Positions 9,483-17,886 of a DNA stretch of 64,000 nt are shown here, in pieces (position 1 is the stretch's first letter; each line of letters starts with the position of its first letter). The DNA is from AP-15 sp035538335 (GTDB taxonomy: Bacteria; Pseudomonadota; Alphaproteobacteria; ATCC43930; CGMCC-115725). Location: the NCBI GenBank assembly GCA_035538335.1, contig DATLKN010000022.1, forward strand, positions 62,001 to 126,000, read 5' to 3'. A program made the translations under genes and the position numbers. The notes beneath the pieces are model-generated. The model was not told the origin of the DNA and did not search any database. It worked only from the letters and a program-made list of their open reading frames with translations.

Positions 9483-9512
9483 TTGAGTCGCGAATAGGCT
9501 GTCGCCTAGATT
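9483..9512 (+). promoter_or_regulatory. Candidate promoter of ubiA
   Basis: TTGAGT and TAGATT are separated by 18 nt, resembling sigma-70 -35 and -10 boxes. The ubiA ATG begins six nt after the -10 box and no ribosome-binding site precedes it, so the transcript could be leaderless or nearly so. This is inferred from sequence only. Confidence 0.3.
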
Positions 9513-9517
9513 AAACC

Positions 9518-10438
9518 ATGACAGCGCGAACGGGACCGGCGGATCCTAGCGACATCCATCCCGGCGACTGGGTCGATCGATTTCTTCCGGCCTGGTCGGC
9601 GCCCTATGCGCGTCTTGCGCGTCTCGATCGGCCGATCGGCACCTGGCTGCTGCTGTTTCCCGCCTGGTGGGGGATCGCGCTCGCCGCGCCGCGCTTGCCC
9701 GACCCGATGTTGATCGTGCTGTTCGCGGTCGGCGCGATCGTCATGCGCGGCGCCGGCTGCACTCTCAACGACATCGCCGACCGGCATTATGACGGGCTCG
9801 TCGCCCGCACCCGCCATCGCCCGCTGCCGAGCGGCGCCGTCAGCCTTCCCCAGGCCGTTCTCTTCCTGCTGGTGCAGCTCGCGATCGGCGCTGCGATGCT
9901 GTTCAGCCTCAACCGCCTGACGATCCTCCTCGGTATCGCCGTGTTGGGTCTCGTCGGCACCTATCCGTTCATGAAGCGCATCACGTGGTGGCCGCAGGTC
10001 TTTCTCGGCCTCAATTTCAACTGGGGAGCGCTGATAGGCTGGACTGCCGTGACCGGGGTCCTCGGCTGGCCGCCCGTTCTGCTCTATTTGGGCGGCATCG
10101 CATGGACGATCGGATACGATACGATCTACGCCCATCAGGACAAGGAGGACGATGCGAGGATCGGCGTCAAGTCGTCGGCTCTGGCGCTCGGCGATCGCAC
10201 GCGGCCTGGGCTTTTCGTGTTTTACGGCGCGGCCGTAGCGCTGTGGGGCGCGGCGGGTGCGGCGGCCGGGCTCGGCATCTCTTTCTGGATCGCCCTGGCC
10301 GGCGCGGCCTTGCAGCTCTTTTGGCAGAGCCTGCGGGTCAGAACCGAGGACCCCGCCGATTGCCTCGACAAGTTCCGGTCGAACCGGATCGTCGGATGGC
10401 TGCTCCTCGCCGGCATCGTCGCCGGGCATTTCGTCTGA
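9518..10438 (+). CDS. ubiA: 4-hydroxybenzoate polyprenyltransferase
   Basis: Membrane prenyltransferase that joins the polyprenyl tail to 4-hydroxybenzoate in ubiquinone synthesis. The 306-residue protein has the two Asp-rich motifs: NDIADRHYD (N84, D85, D88) and the second around YAHQDKEDD in the C-terminal half. Between them lie several hydrophobic helices. LDRPIGTWLL near residue 36 is typical of the bacterial enzyme rather than the heme O synthase seen at the start of the window. The next ubiquinone gene in this window is ubiD at 13.4 kb. There is no obvious Shine-Dalgarno sequence. The following methyltransferase gene starts 10 nt after the stop. Confidence 0.95.
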   Translation: MTARTGPADPSDIHPGDWVDRFLPAWSAPYARLARLDRPIGTWLLLFPAWWGIALAAPRLPDPMLIVLFAVGAIVMRGAGCTLNDIADRHYDGLVARTRHRPLPSGAVSLPQAVLFLLVQLAIGAAMLFSLNRLTILLGIAVLGLVGTYPFMKRITWWPQVFLGLNFNWGALIGWTAVTGVLGWPPVLLYLGGIAWTIGYDTIYAHQDKEDDARIGVKSSALALGDRTRPGLFVFYGAAVALWGAAGAAAGLGISFWIALAGAALQLFWQSLRVRTEDPADCLDKFRSNRIVGWLLLAGIVAGHFV

Positions 10439-10448
10439 GGGGCTGCGC

Positions 10449-11093
10449 TTGGACCGTGTTCGATTTGTCCGCGGTAACACCGCAATCGAGACGCCGCCGC
10501 TCGTGCCGGAGATCCGCCTTCATCTCGCGACAGAGATGACGCCGATCTGGCAGGCGAGCGAGGAAACCCTGGCGCGCGGCGAGGTTCCGCCACCCTTTTG
10601 GGCCTTCGCGTGGGCGGGTGGGCAGGCGCTTGCGCGGTTTCTGCTCGACCATCCCCAGTTGGTCGAGGGTCGGAGCCTGCTCGATTTCGGCTCGGGTTCC
10701 GGGCTGGTCGCGATCGCCGCCAAGAAAGCGGGCGCCGCCCATGTCGTCGCCGCCGAGATAGACCACTTCGCCGCCGCCGCAATCGCGCTGAACGCCGCGC
10801 TGAATGAGGTCGCGATCGAGATCGCCACCGCGGACCCGATCGATGCGCCCGATGGTGCATGGACCATGATCACCGCCGGCGATATCTGCTACGAGCGAGG
10901 TATGGCCGAGCGGGCGATCGCCTGGCTTCGTCGTCTCGCGCGTGGCGGCGCGCAGGTCTTCCTTGGCGACCCCGGACGCGCCTACCTGCCGCAACATGGG
11001 CTGTGCGAGCGCGCCTGCTACTCAGTCCCCACGAGCCGCGAGATCGAGGATCGCGACAGTCGAGAAACCGGCGTTTTCGAAATTCTGTGCTAG
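10449..11093 (+). CDS. Class I SAM-dependent protein methyltransferase (METTL20/ETFB-lysine type)
   Basis: A 214-residue Rossmann-fold methyltransferase. Motif I is LLDFGSGSGLVAIAA near residues 77-90. The surrounding PPFWAFAWAGGQALARFLL is characteristic of the small methyltransferase family that includes the ETF-beta lysine methyltransferase and nicotinamide N-methyltransferase-like proteins, so ETF beta is a plausible but unproven substrate. The start is TTG with GAGGGG six nt upstream. The open frame continues upstream inside ubiA, but that part is an out-of-frame translation. It sits in an apparent operon with ubiA. Its TAG stop shares a CTAG palindrome with the stop of the convergent LysR gene. 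Confidence 0.82.
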   Translation: MDRVRFVRGNTAIETPPLVPEIRLHLATEMTPIWQASEETLARGEVPPPFWAFAWAGGQALARFLLDHPQLVEGRSLLDFGSGSGLVAIAAKKAGAAHVVAAEIDHFAAAAIALNAALNEVAIEIATADPIDAPDGAWTMITAGDICYERGMAERAIAWLRRLARGGAQVFLGDPGRAYLPQHGLCERACYSVPTSREIEDRDSRETGVFEILC

Positions 11094-11983
11094 CGGGTAG
11101 GCGCCCCGATGCCGGCGAGTAACGCAATGACTTCGGAGAGCGCCCGATCGGGGACTTTGTCGCGCCGCAGGATCATCGCCAAACGGCGATGCAGCCGCGG
11201 CGAGAGCGAGCGCACGGCAAGGACGCGCCCCGCGATGCCGGGCACCGCCATGCGCGGCAACAGCCCGCACCCGAGCCCATTCGCGACGAGCCCCTTGATC
11301 GCCTCGATATTGCCCAGCTCCATAAAAGCTTTCAGCGTAATGTTCTGCGCGCGATGCCAGTCGTCGATAACGCGCCGCAAGCTGCCGCCGGGCTCATAGA
11401 CGATGACCGGCAAGCGCGTCAGCAGAGCCGCCTCGACCGGACCTCGCGGTGCGTCCTCCTCGCGCGCGAATACGGCGACGATCTCGTCGGCCAGCAGCGG
11501 AATGACGGCAACGCTGCGGCCGGCCACCGGCAAAGTCACGAACCCGACATCGATCCGATTGTCTTCGAGCGCCTCGAGAACGCTCGGCGTGTTGCCGGTG
11601 CTGACGACGATCTCGAGTTCGGGCCGCCGCCGACGCAGCTCGGCCAAGAGCGGCGGCAACAGGTACGTGCAGGCGGTCGCCCCGGTGCCGATGCGGACGC
11701 GCCCGACGATACCCCGCGCATGCGGCGCCAATGCATCGAAGGCGCCGGCCACCGCCTCCTCGATTCGACCTACGTGGTGCAGCAACGTCGTTCCCGCCGC
11801 GGTCGCCCGAGCTCGGCGGCCGACGCGCTCGACGAGACGAAGTCCGAAACGGCGCTCGAGCTCTTTCACCCGTAGGCTGATCGCCGGTTGGGTCAGGCCG
11901 AGGTGCTCGGCAGCCCGACGAAAGCTGCCGGACTCGACGACCTTCGCGAAGGCTTCGAGCTGGTCCAGTTTGACGCGACGCAT
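11090..11983 (-). CDS. LysR-family transcriptional regulator
   Basis: A 297-residue LysR regulator. The winged helix-turn-helix occupies about residues 4-60 (LDQLEAFAKVVESGSFRRAA, then LTQPAISLRVKELE) and a periplasmic-binding-like effector domain follows. The ATG at 11983 gives the usual short N-terminus. An ATG at 12010 would add nine residues, and neither has a good ribosome-binding site. It is divergent from an MFS transporter across a 182-nt region, so it may control that transporter and itself. The effector is unknown. The stop codon overlaps the convergent methyltransferase stop. Confidence 0.9.
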   Translation of the reverse strand: MRRVKLDQLEAFAKVVESGSFRRAAEHLGLTQPAISLRVKELERRFGLRLVERVGRRARATAAGTTLLHHVGRIEEAVAGAFDALAPHARGIVGRVRIGTGATACTYLLPPLLAELRRRRPELEIVVSTGNTPSVLEALEDNRIDVGFVTLPVAGRSVAVIPLLADEIVAVFAREEDAPRGPVEAALLTRLPVIVYEPGGSLRRVIDDWHRAQNITLKAFMELGNIEAIKGLVANGLGCGLLPRMAVPGIAGRVLAVRSLSPRLHRRLAMILRRDKVPDRALSEVIALLAGIGAPTR

Positions 11984-12008
11984 GACGAAAGTTTTGCTAA
12001 TCGTCCGC

Positions 12009-12027
12009 ATAACTACAATAGATTTAT
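12009..12027. promoter_or_regulatory. Possible LysR operator, ATAA-N11-TTAT
   Basis: An AT-rich inverted repeat, ATAA-N11-TTAT, in an otherwise GC-rich divergent region between lysR and the MFS gene. LysR regulators commonly bind dyads in such positions. The arms are only four bases, so chance is possible. Confidence 0.3.
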
Positions 12028-12165
12028 TTTTGGGCCTTGGCCGGCGCAAGCTGCCAGGAGGAAAGGAGCAACCCGTGCCCGAAGCCGCTACAGCATGGAC
12101 GGACACGGCGGGCCATCGGGCCGGTCCTGCGGTATCGCGATGACGCTGTCCCCGTGCCCGTGCTG

Positions 12166-13365
12166 ATGGCCGGCGCTTCGTCTCGTCGGATCGTCGTTGC
12201 CGCCGTGATCGGCGTTACCCAGACGATTGCCTGGGCCTCGAGCTACTACCTGCCGGCCATCCTCGCTGGACCGATCGCGAGAGGCCTGGCTCTGCCGCGC
12301 AGCGTGTTCTTCGCGGCGTTTTCGGCGGCGCTGTTGCTCTCCGCCGTGTTGGGGCCGGCGGTCGGGCGGGCTGTCGACCGGCATGGCGGACGCGGCGTGC
12401 TCACGCTCGCCCATCTGGTCATTGCCGCCGGTCTTATTCTCCTTGCTGCGGCGCATGGCGTCGTGCTCCTGGCCATCGCTTGGACAGTGCTCGGAATCGG
12501 CATTGCAATGGGGCTTTACGATCCGGCGTTCGCGGCGCTTACGCGGCTCTATGGCCGCGAGGCGCGGCGCTTGATCACCGGCGTCACGCTGATCGCCGGT
12601 TTCGCCAGCACCATCGGCTGGCCGCTTACGGCCTTCTTTCTTCACGCGGTAGGCTGGCGGGAGACTTGTCTTCTGTGGGCGGCGCTCAATATTGCGGTCG
12701 CTGCGCCGCTAAATTGGGTGCTGATCACGCCTGTCGAGCCCGAGGCCGCCGCGCCGCGGCACGCCGAGCGCGCGCTCCCCGCGACGTCGCCGGCCTCGCC
12801 GCGCGGCGCGATGCCGATCCTCGCCTTCTATTTCTCGGTCACGTGGTTCGTCACCGGGGCGATGGCCGCGCATCTGCCGCGTCTGCTCGAACTCGCCGGC
12901 GCGTCGGAATCGGGCGCGATCGCGGCCGCCGCGCTCGTCGGGCCGGCGCAGGTCGCGGCCCGCCTCGCCGAGCTCGGCCTTCTCAGATCATTCCATCCGC
13001 TCGTTTCGGGGCGGTTGGCGGCGCTGCTGCATCCGCTTGGGGCTCTTGTGTTGGCCACCTTCGGCGCGCCGGCGGCCGCAGCCTTCGCGCTCCTGCACGG
13101 CGCCGGAAACGGCATCATCACGATCGCCAAGGGGACGTTGCCGCTCGCCCTCTTCGGCCCCGCGGGCTTCGGCCAACGCAGCGGCGTGCTGTCGGCGCCG
13201 GCACGCGCACTGCAGGCGGGGGCACCGTTCCTCTTCGGGCTCCTCCTCGATCGCTTCGGCGTCGGCGCTCTCGTGCTCTCCGCCGGACTCAACGTTGCAG
13301 CATTCCTGTCGCTCTTTCTATTGCGCGCCCGCGCCTCGCCAAGCCGCGCCGACGCCCCCATATAG
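12166..13365 (+). CDS. MFS transporter
   Basis: A 399-residue inner-membrane protein with about twelve hydrophobic helices and an MFS-like loop (GRAVDRHGGRGVL) after the second helix. The arrangement resembles bacterial multidrug or metabolite MFS members, and no substrate can be inferred. The ATG at 12166 lies immediately before the first helix. In-frame GTG codons at 12154 and 12160 are alternatives, and the longer upstream frame is not protein-like. It is divergent from the LysR gene and only 6 nt ahead of ubiD, so they may be co-transcribed. Confidence 0.82.
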   Translation: MAGASSRRIVVAAVIGVTQTIAWASSYYLPAILAGPIARGLALPRSVFFAAFSAALLLSAVLGPAVGRAVDRHGGRGVLTLAHLVIAAGLILLAAAHGVVLLAIAWTVLGIGIAMGLYDPAFAALTRLYGREARRLITGVTLIAGFASTIGWPLTAFFLHAVGWRETCLLWAALNIAVAAPLNWVLITPVEPEAAAPRHAERALPATSPASPRGAMPILAFYFSVTWFVTGAMAAHLPRLLELAGASESGAIAAAALVGPAQVAARLAELGLLRSFHPLVSGRLAALLHPLGALVLATFGAPAAAAFALLHGAGNGIITIAKGTLPLALFGPAGFGQRSGVLSAPARALQAGAPFLFGLLLDRFGVGALVLSAGLNVAAFLSLFLLRARASPSRADAPI

Positions 13366-13371
13366 CGCGGC

Positions 13372-14880
13372 ATGCCCTATTCCAGCTTGCGCGACTTCAT
13401 CCTGCGGCTCGAAGCGAGCGGCAGGCTGTCGCGAGTGTCGGCGCCGGTTTCTCCCATCCTCGAAATGACCGAAATCCAGACCCGACTGCTCGCGGAAGGC
13501 GGGCCTGCGGTTCTTTTCGAGAACGTCATCCGGCCGTCCGGGCAGGCCTACTCGATGCCGGTGCTGGTCAATCTTTTCGGAAGCGTGGAGCGCGTCGCCT
13601 GGGGCATGGACCGCGAGCCGGGGCAGCTGCGCGAGATCGGCGAGACGCTCGCTTTTCTGAAGCAACCGGAGCCGCCAGGCGGATGGCGCGAAGCGCTCGA
13701 CATGCTGCCGCTTCTGAAGACCGTGATGGCGATGCGGCCGCGCAACGTTGGCTCGGCCCCCTGTCAGGAGATCGTGCTGGAGGGCGGCGATATCGACCTC
13801 GGCAAACTGCCGATCCAGACCTGCTGGCCGGGTGAGCCGGCTCCGCTCGTCACTTGGCCGCTGGTCGTCACGAAAGGCCCCGGGGCGCGCCGCGAGGACG
13901 GGTTCAACCTCGGCATCTATCGCATGCAAGTGACGGAGCGCGACACGACCTTGATGCGCTGGCTGCGCCATCGCGGCGGTGCGCAGCATCACGCGCGCTG
14001 GAAAAGCGAGCGGGCGGAGCCGCTGCCTGCTGCCGCGGTCATCGGCGCCGACCCGGCAACGATCATCGCCGCCGTGACGCCGGTGCCCGACACGCTCTCG
14101 GAATATCAGTTCGCCGGGCTGCTGCGCGGCCGAAAGCTCGAATTGGTCAAGTGCCGCACCGTGCCGCTGCTGGTGCCGGCGCAGGCCGAGATCGTCCTCG
14201 AGGGGCACGTCTTGCTCGACGAGTTCGGCCAGGAGGGCCCGTATGGCGACCACACCGGCTATTTCAATGCCGTCGAGCGGTTCCCGGTATTCCGCTTGTC
14301 GGCGATCACCATGCGGCAGAACCCGATCTATCTCTCGACCTTCACCGGCCGCCCCCCCGACGAACCGTCGATTCTCGGCGAAGCGCTCAACGAGGTTTTC
14401 ATCCCGCTGTTGCAGCAGCAGTTTCCTGAGATCCTTGATTTTTGGCTGCCGCCCGAGGGCTGCTCCTACCGCATCGCCGTCGTTTCGATCCGCAAGACCT
14501 ATCCCGGCCAGGCAAAGCGGATAATGATGGGGGTGTGGTCGTTTCTGCGCCAGTTTCTCTATACGAAATTCGTCATCGTTGTCGATGACGGCATCGACGC
14601 GCGCGATTGGAAAGACGTCATGTGGGCGATCGCCACCCGCATGGATCCGGTGCGCGACGTTACCCTCGTCGACAACACCCCGATCGACTATCTCGATTTT
14701 GCATCTCCCGCGCCGGGGCTCGGCGGCAAGATCGGCTTCGATGCCACGACCAAGCTGCCGCCCGAGACCGTGCGGGCGTGGGGCAAGCCGATCCGTATGA
14801 CAGACGAAGTCATCGCCGACGTGAGCCGGAAGTGGGCGAGCTACGGGCTGCCGGGATCGGGCAAACCCATCTGGAAATGA
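13372..14880 (+). CDS. ubiD: 3-polyprenyl-4-hydroxybenzoate decarboxylase
   Basis: A prenylated-FMN-dependent decarboxylase that removes the carboxyl group of polyprenyl-4-hydroxybenzoate in ubiquinone synthesis. At 502 residues it is close to the E. coli enzyme in length and colinear with it throughout, including NLGIYRMQ (about N179-R184), MRWLRHRGGA, EGPYGDHTGYF (288-298), GRPPDEPSILGEALNEVF and a very conserved C-terminal block MMGVWSFLRQF. This supports genuine UbiD rather than an aromatic-acid paralogue. The flavin prenyltransferase ubiX is not in the window. No clear ribosome-binding site precedes the ATG, which lies 6 nt after the MFS stop. Confidence 0.94.
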   Translation: MPYSSLRDFILRLEASGRLSRVSAPVSPILEMTEIQTRLLAEGGPAVLFENVIRPSGQAYSMPVLVNLFGSVERVAWGMDREPGQLREIGETLAFLKQPEPPGGWREALDMLPLLKTVMAMRPRNVGSAPCQEIVLEGGDIDLGKLPIQTCWPGEPAPLVTWPLVVTKGPGARREDGFNLGIYRMQVTERDTTLMRWLRHRGGAQHHARWKSERAEPLPAAAVIGADPATIIAAVTPVPDTLSEYQFAGLLRGRKLELVKCRTVPLLVPAQAEIVLEGHVLLDEFGQEGPYGDHTGYFNAVERFPVFRLSAITMRQNPIYLSTFTGRPPDEPSILGEALNEVFIPLLQQQFPEILDFWLPPEGCSYRIAVVSIRKTYPGQAKRIMMGVWSFLRQFLYTKFVIVVDDGIDARDWKDVMWAIATRMDPVRDVTLVDNTPIDYLDFASPAPGLGGKIGFDATTKLPPETVRAWGKPIRMTDEVIADVSRKWASYGLPGSGKPIWK

Positions 14881-14902
14881 CCGCGGCAACCAGGAATAGG
14901 AA

Positions 14903-16258
14903 ATGGACGACGTCACTAAAGCGGCGGGAAACGCCATCGACTTGCTGCAGGACCTGATCGGACGCGCGCGCCGGGCGGGCGCCGACGCAGCCGATGCGGT
15001 GTTCTTCGAGGGCACCTCGCTGTCGCATATGCGGCGGCTCGGCAAGACCGAGAAACTCGAGCGCTCCGAAGGTCACGACCTGGGACTGCGCGTGCTGATC
15101 GGGCACCGCCAGGCCATCGTGTCGTCGAACGACCGTTCACCCGCAGCACTTGCCGAACTCGTGGAGCGGGCGGCCGCGATGGCGCGCGCCGTGCCGGAGG
15201 ATCCCTTTTGCGGCCTCGCCGACGCCGCGGAGATCGCCCGCGAGTGGCCGCGGCTCGACATGCTCGATCCCGAAGAACCGAGCGCTGAGCTGCTGATCGA
15301 GCGGGCCCGCATCGCCGAGGAGGCAGCTCTCGCGGTGAAAGGGGTTACCAATTCCGAAGGCGCCGAGGCCGACTGGGTGCGCAGCAGTGTTGCCCTCGCC
15401 GCCTCGAACGGGTTTGCCGGCGCCTATGCCGGATCGAGCCATGGGGTCAGCGCCAGCGTGCTCGGCGGCAGCGCTTCCGGGATGGAGCGCGATTACGATT
15501 TTACCAGCGCCGTCTATGCGACGGACCTCGCCAACCCCGCCGCGATCGGCAAAAGCGCCGGCGAGCGTGCGGTCAAACGGCTCGGATCGCGCAAGATGCC
15601 GACCTGCCGCTGCCCGGTCGTGTTCGATCCGCGCGTGGCGCGCAGCTTTCTCTCGCATCTGCTGGGCGCAATCTCCGGCCCGGCGATCGCGCGCGGCACG
15701 AGCTTTCTGAAGGATTGCCTCGGGCAGCAGGTCTTCCCTGCCGAGATCACGGTGGTTGAGGATCCGCACCGCAACCGCGGCCTGCGCTCGAAACCTTTCG
15801 ATGGCGAGGGCATCGCCAACCAGCGGCGCGCGATCATCGACAAGGGGATTTTGACGACTTGGCTTCTCGATCTGCGCTCAGCGCGCCAGCTTGGGCTCAG
15901 GACGACCGGTCACGCCGCGCGCGGCACCGCGTCGCCGCCGTCTCCGGCTGCCACCAACATCTCGATCGAGCCCGGCGCTTATACCCCCAAGGAATTAATC
16001 CACGATATCAGGATCGGGTTCTATATAACTGAAATGATGGGATTTGGCGTCAACGGCGTCACCGGCGACTACAGCCGCGGCGCCGCCGGTTTCTGGATCG
16101 AGAACGGCGAGATCGTGTACCCAGTCAGCGAAATGACGGTCGCCGGGAATTTGAAGGAGATTTTCGCTCGGCTCGTCGCCGCCGACGATCTCGAGTTCAA
16201 AACCGGGGCCGATGCGCCGACGCTGCGCGTCGACGACCTAACCGTCGCGGGAGCGTAA
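14903..16258 (+). CDS. pmbA: TldE/PmbA, non-catalytic partner of TldD
   Basis: A 451-residue PmbA/TldE protein. It shares the fold of TldD but lacks the HExxxH zinc motif, as expected for the regulatory half of the heterodimeric protease. Conserved family segments include the N-terminal ALAELVERAAAMA region and MMGFGVNGVTGDYSRGAAG near the C-terminus. An AGGAATAGGAA ribosome-binding site precedes the ATG. The window therefore contains both halves of the complex at separate loci (tldD at 3.9 kb). It follows ubiD by 22 nt, and a 7-bp stem follows its stop. Confidence 0.94.
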   Translation: MDDVTKAAGNAIDLLQDLIGRARRAGADAADAVFFEGTSLSHMRRLGKTEKLERSEGHDLGLRVLIGHRQAIVSSNDRSPAALAELVERAAAMARAVPEDPFCGLADAAEIAREWPRLDMLDPEEPSAELLIERARIAEEAALAVKGVTNSEGAEADWVRSSVALAASNGFAGAYAGSSHGVSASVLGGSASGMERDYDFTSAVYATDLANPAAIGKSAGERAVKRLGSRKMPTCRCPVVFDPRVARSFLSHLLGAISGPAIARGTSFLKDCLGQQVFPAEITVVEDPHRNRGLRSKPFDGEGIANQRRAIIDKGILTTWLLDLRSARQLGLRTTGHAARGTASPPSPAATNISIEPGAYTPKELIHDIRIGFYITEMMGFGVNGVTGDYSRGAAGFWIENGEIVYPVSEMTVAGNLKEIFARLVAADDLEFKTGADAPTLRVDDLTVAGA

Positions 16259-16280
16259 CAGCGGCGGGAAATAGCCGCTG
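16259..16280 (+). terminator. Hairpin after pmbA
   Basis: Perfect 7-bp stem CAGCGGC / GCCGCTG with an 8-nt loop, starting directly after the pmbA stop. There is no T-run, so it may be a transcript-end stabiliser rather than an intrinsic terminator. Confidence 0.4.
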
Positions 16281-16342
16281 GCGCGCCGCTTCGATTCGCC
16301 TCAGGATGTGGGCAGGGATCAATCGCCTCCACGGAGAGAAGC

Positions 16343-17815
16343 ATGAGCGCCCACAAGGATTGGAGCCCCGAGAAGGTCCGTTCCCAGCTCGGCCATCCCG
16401 TCATCGACGCTGACGGTCACTGGATCGAATACGGGCCGGTGTTCGCCGAACGCATGCGCAAGGTCGGAGGCGAATTGACAGCCGAGGGATTCAGGAAGTC
16501 GGCGCGCCGCACCCCGGATGCGCTGTCGCTGTCGATTGCCGAGCGGCGGCGCCGCGGCATCGCCATGGAAGGCAATTGGGGCCGGCAGACGACGAACACC
16601 CGAGATCGCGCGACCTCGATGATGCCGGCGATGCTGTACGACCGGCTCGACGAGCTGGGCATCGATTTCGGCATCATCTACCCGACGGCCGGGCTAAGCA
16701 TTCCGCGCATCGCCGACGCCGAGACCCGGCGCGCCGTGATCCGCGCATTCAATATCGTCACGGCCGATTATTTCCGGAAATATTCGGATCGGCTGACCCC
16801 GGCGGCGGTAATCCCGATGCATACGCCCGAGGAGGCGATCGCGGAACTGGAATTCGCGACGCGGGAACTCGGCGCCAAGGTCGGCATGTTCGGCAGCGGT
16901 ATCCCGCGGCCGCTGCCGGGCGCCAAGGGCGTCGAACCGGAAATCGCCCGCTTCGCCGTGCATTTCGATCAGTTCGGCATCGACAGCGACTATGATTACG
17001 ATCCGGTATGGCAGAAATGCCGCGGATTGAAGATCGCGCCGACATTCCATACCGGCGGCCGCGGCTTCGGTCTGAGGAATTGCCCGAGCAACTTTACCTT
17101 TAACCATATCGGCCATTTCGCCGCTGCCGGCCACGCCGTCGCGAAGGCGTTGTTCCTCGGCGGCGTGACGCGCCGGTTCCCCGATCTGCGCTTTGCCTTT
17201 CTCGAAGGCGGGGTCGCCTGGGGCTGCCAGCTGTTCGGCGATCTGATCGAGCATTGGGAACGGCGCGGCAAGGCGGGTCTCGAATACATGGATCCGAAAA
17301 AGCTCGACCGTGCGCTGTTGAAGAGCCTCGTCGATAGATACGGCTATGAGGACATGGCCGCGGAACTCGCCCGCCGCGACGGCTGGCCGTCGCGCGAGGA
17401 GGACGAGCTGACGGGCGGCGTCGAAGTGCTCGACGACTACGCCGCTTGCAAGATCGCCCGCAAGGAAGACTGGCACGACCTCTACGTGCGGCCGTTCTAT
17501 TTCGGCTGCGAGGCGGACGACCGCTGCAATGTCTGGGCGTTCAGCGGCTCGAACCCGTTCGGTGCTCGCCTCAACGCAATCTTCGGCTCCGATATCGGCC
17601 ACTTCGACGTGCCCGACATGCGGATGTGCCTGCCGGAAGCGTGGGAGCTGGTCGAGGACGGGCTGATCACCAACGGCGACTTCCGCGACTTCGCCTTCGC
17701 CAACGCGGTACGCCTGTGGGGCTCTCAAAACCCGCAGTTTTTCGACGGCACCGCTGTCGCCAAGGAAGCTGCCGAAGTGTTGCGCTCGCCGCAAGTCCGC
17801 GCGGCGGCGGAATAG
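16343..17815 (+). CDS. Amidohydrolase-2 family metal-dependent hydrolase
   Basis: A 490-residue TIM-barrel hydrolase of the amidohydrolase-2 superfamily, which includes decarboxylases and lactone or amide hydrolases. HPVIDADGHWIE near residue 20 supplies the first metal-binding Asp/His. FLEGGVAWG follows in the middle, and GSDIGHFDVPDM near the C-terminus supplies the late Asp and His. GGAG precedes the ATG. Members of this subgroup often occur in xenobiotic catabolic clusters, but the substrate is not predictable. It is flanked by hairpins on both sides, suggesting a single-gene transcript. Confidence 0.82.
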   Translation: MSAHKDWSPEKVRSQLGHPVIDADGHWIEYGPVFAERMRKVGGELTAEGFRKSARRTPDALSLSIAERRRRGIAMEGNWGRQTTNTRDRATSMMPAMLYDRLDELGIDFGIIYPTAGLSIPRIADAETRRAVIRAFNIVTADYFRKYSDRLTPAAVIPMHTPEEAIAELEFATRELGAKVGMFGSGIPRPLPGAKGVEPEIARFAVHFDQFGIDSDYDYDPVWQKCRGLKIAPTFHTGGRGFGLRNCPSNFTFNHIGHFAAAGHAVAKALFLGGVTRRFPDLRFAFLEGGVAWGCQLFGDLIEHWERRGKAGLEYMDPKKLDRALLKSLVDRYGYEDMAAELARRDGWPSREEDELTGGVEVLDDYAACKIARKEDWHDLYVRPFYFGCEADDRCNVWAFSGSNPFGARLNAIFGSDIGHFDVPDMRMCLPEAWELVEDGLITNGDFRDFAFANAVRLWGSQNPQFFDGTAVAKEAAEVLRSPQVRAAAE

Positions 17816-17833
17816 CGCCTTCGGGGGGCGCTG

Positions 17834-17861
17834 CCGGGGTTGGCGGTCTTGCCAATCCCGG
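17834..17861 (+). terminator. Hairpin between the amidohydrolase gene and msbA
   Basis: An 11-bp stem, CCGGGGTTGGC / GCCAATCCCGG with one G-T wobble and a GGTCTT loop, in the 71-nt gap. It lacks a T-tract but is the strongest dyad in this neighbourhood and separates two functionally unrelated genes. Confidence 0.45.
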
Positions 17862-17886
17862 TGCGGCTCTCTAACACTTCGGCGGG

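Noticed and set aside
9506..10480. A 324-codon minus-strand frame
   Set aside because: Antisense to ubiA, with charged low-complexity composition.
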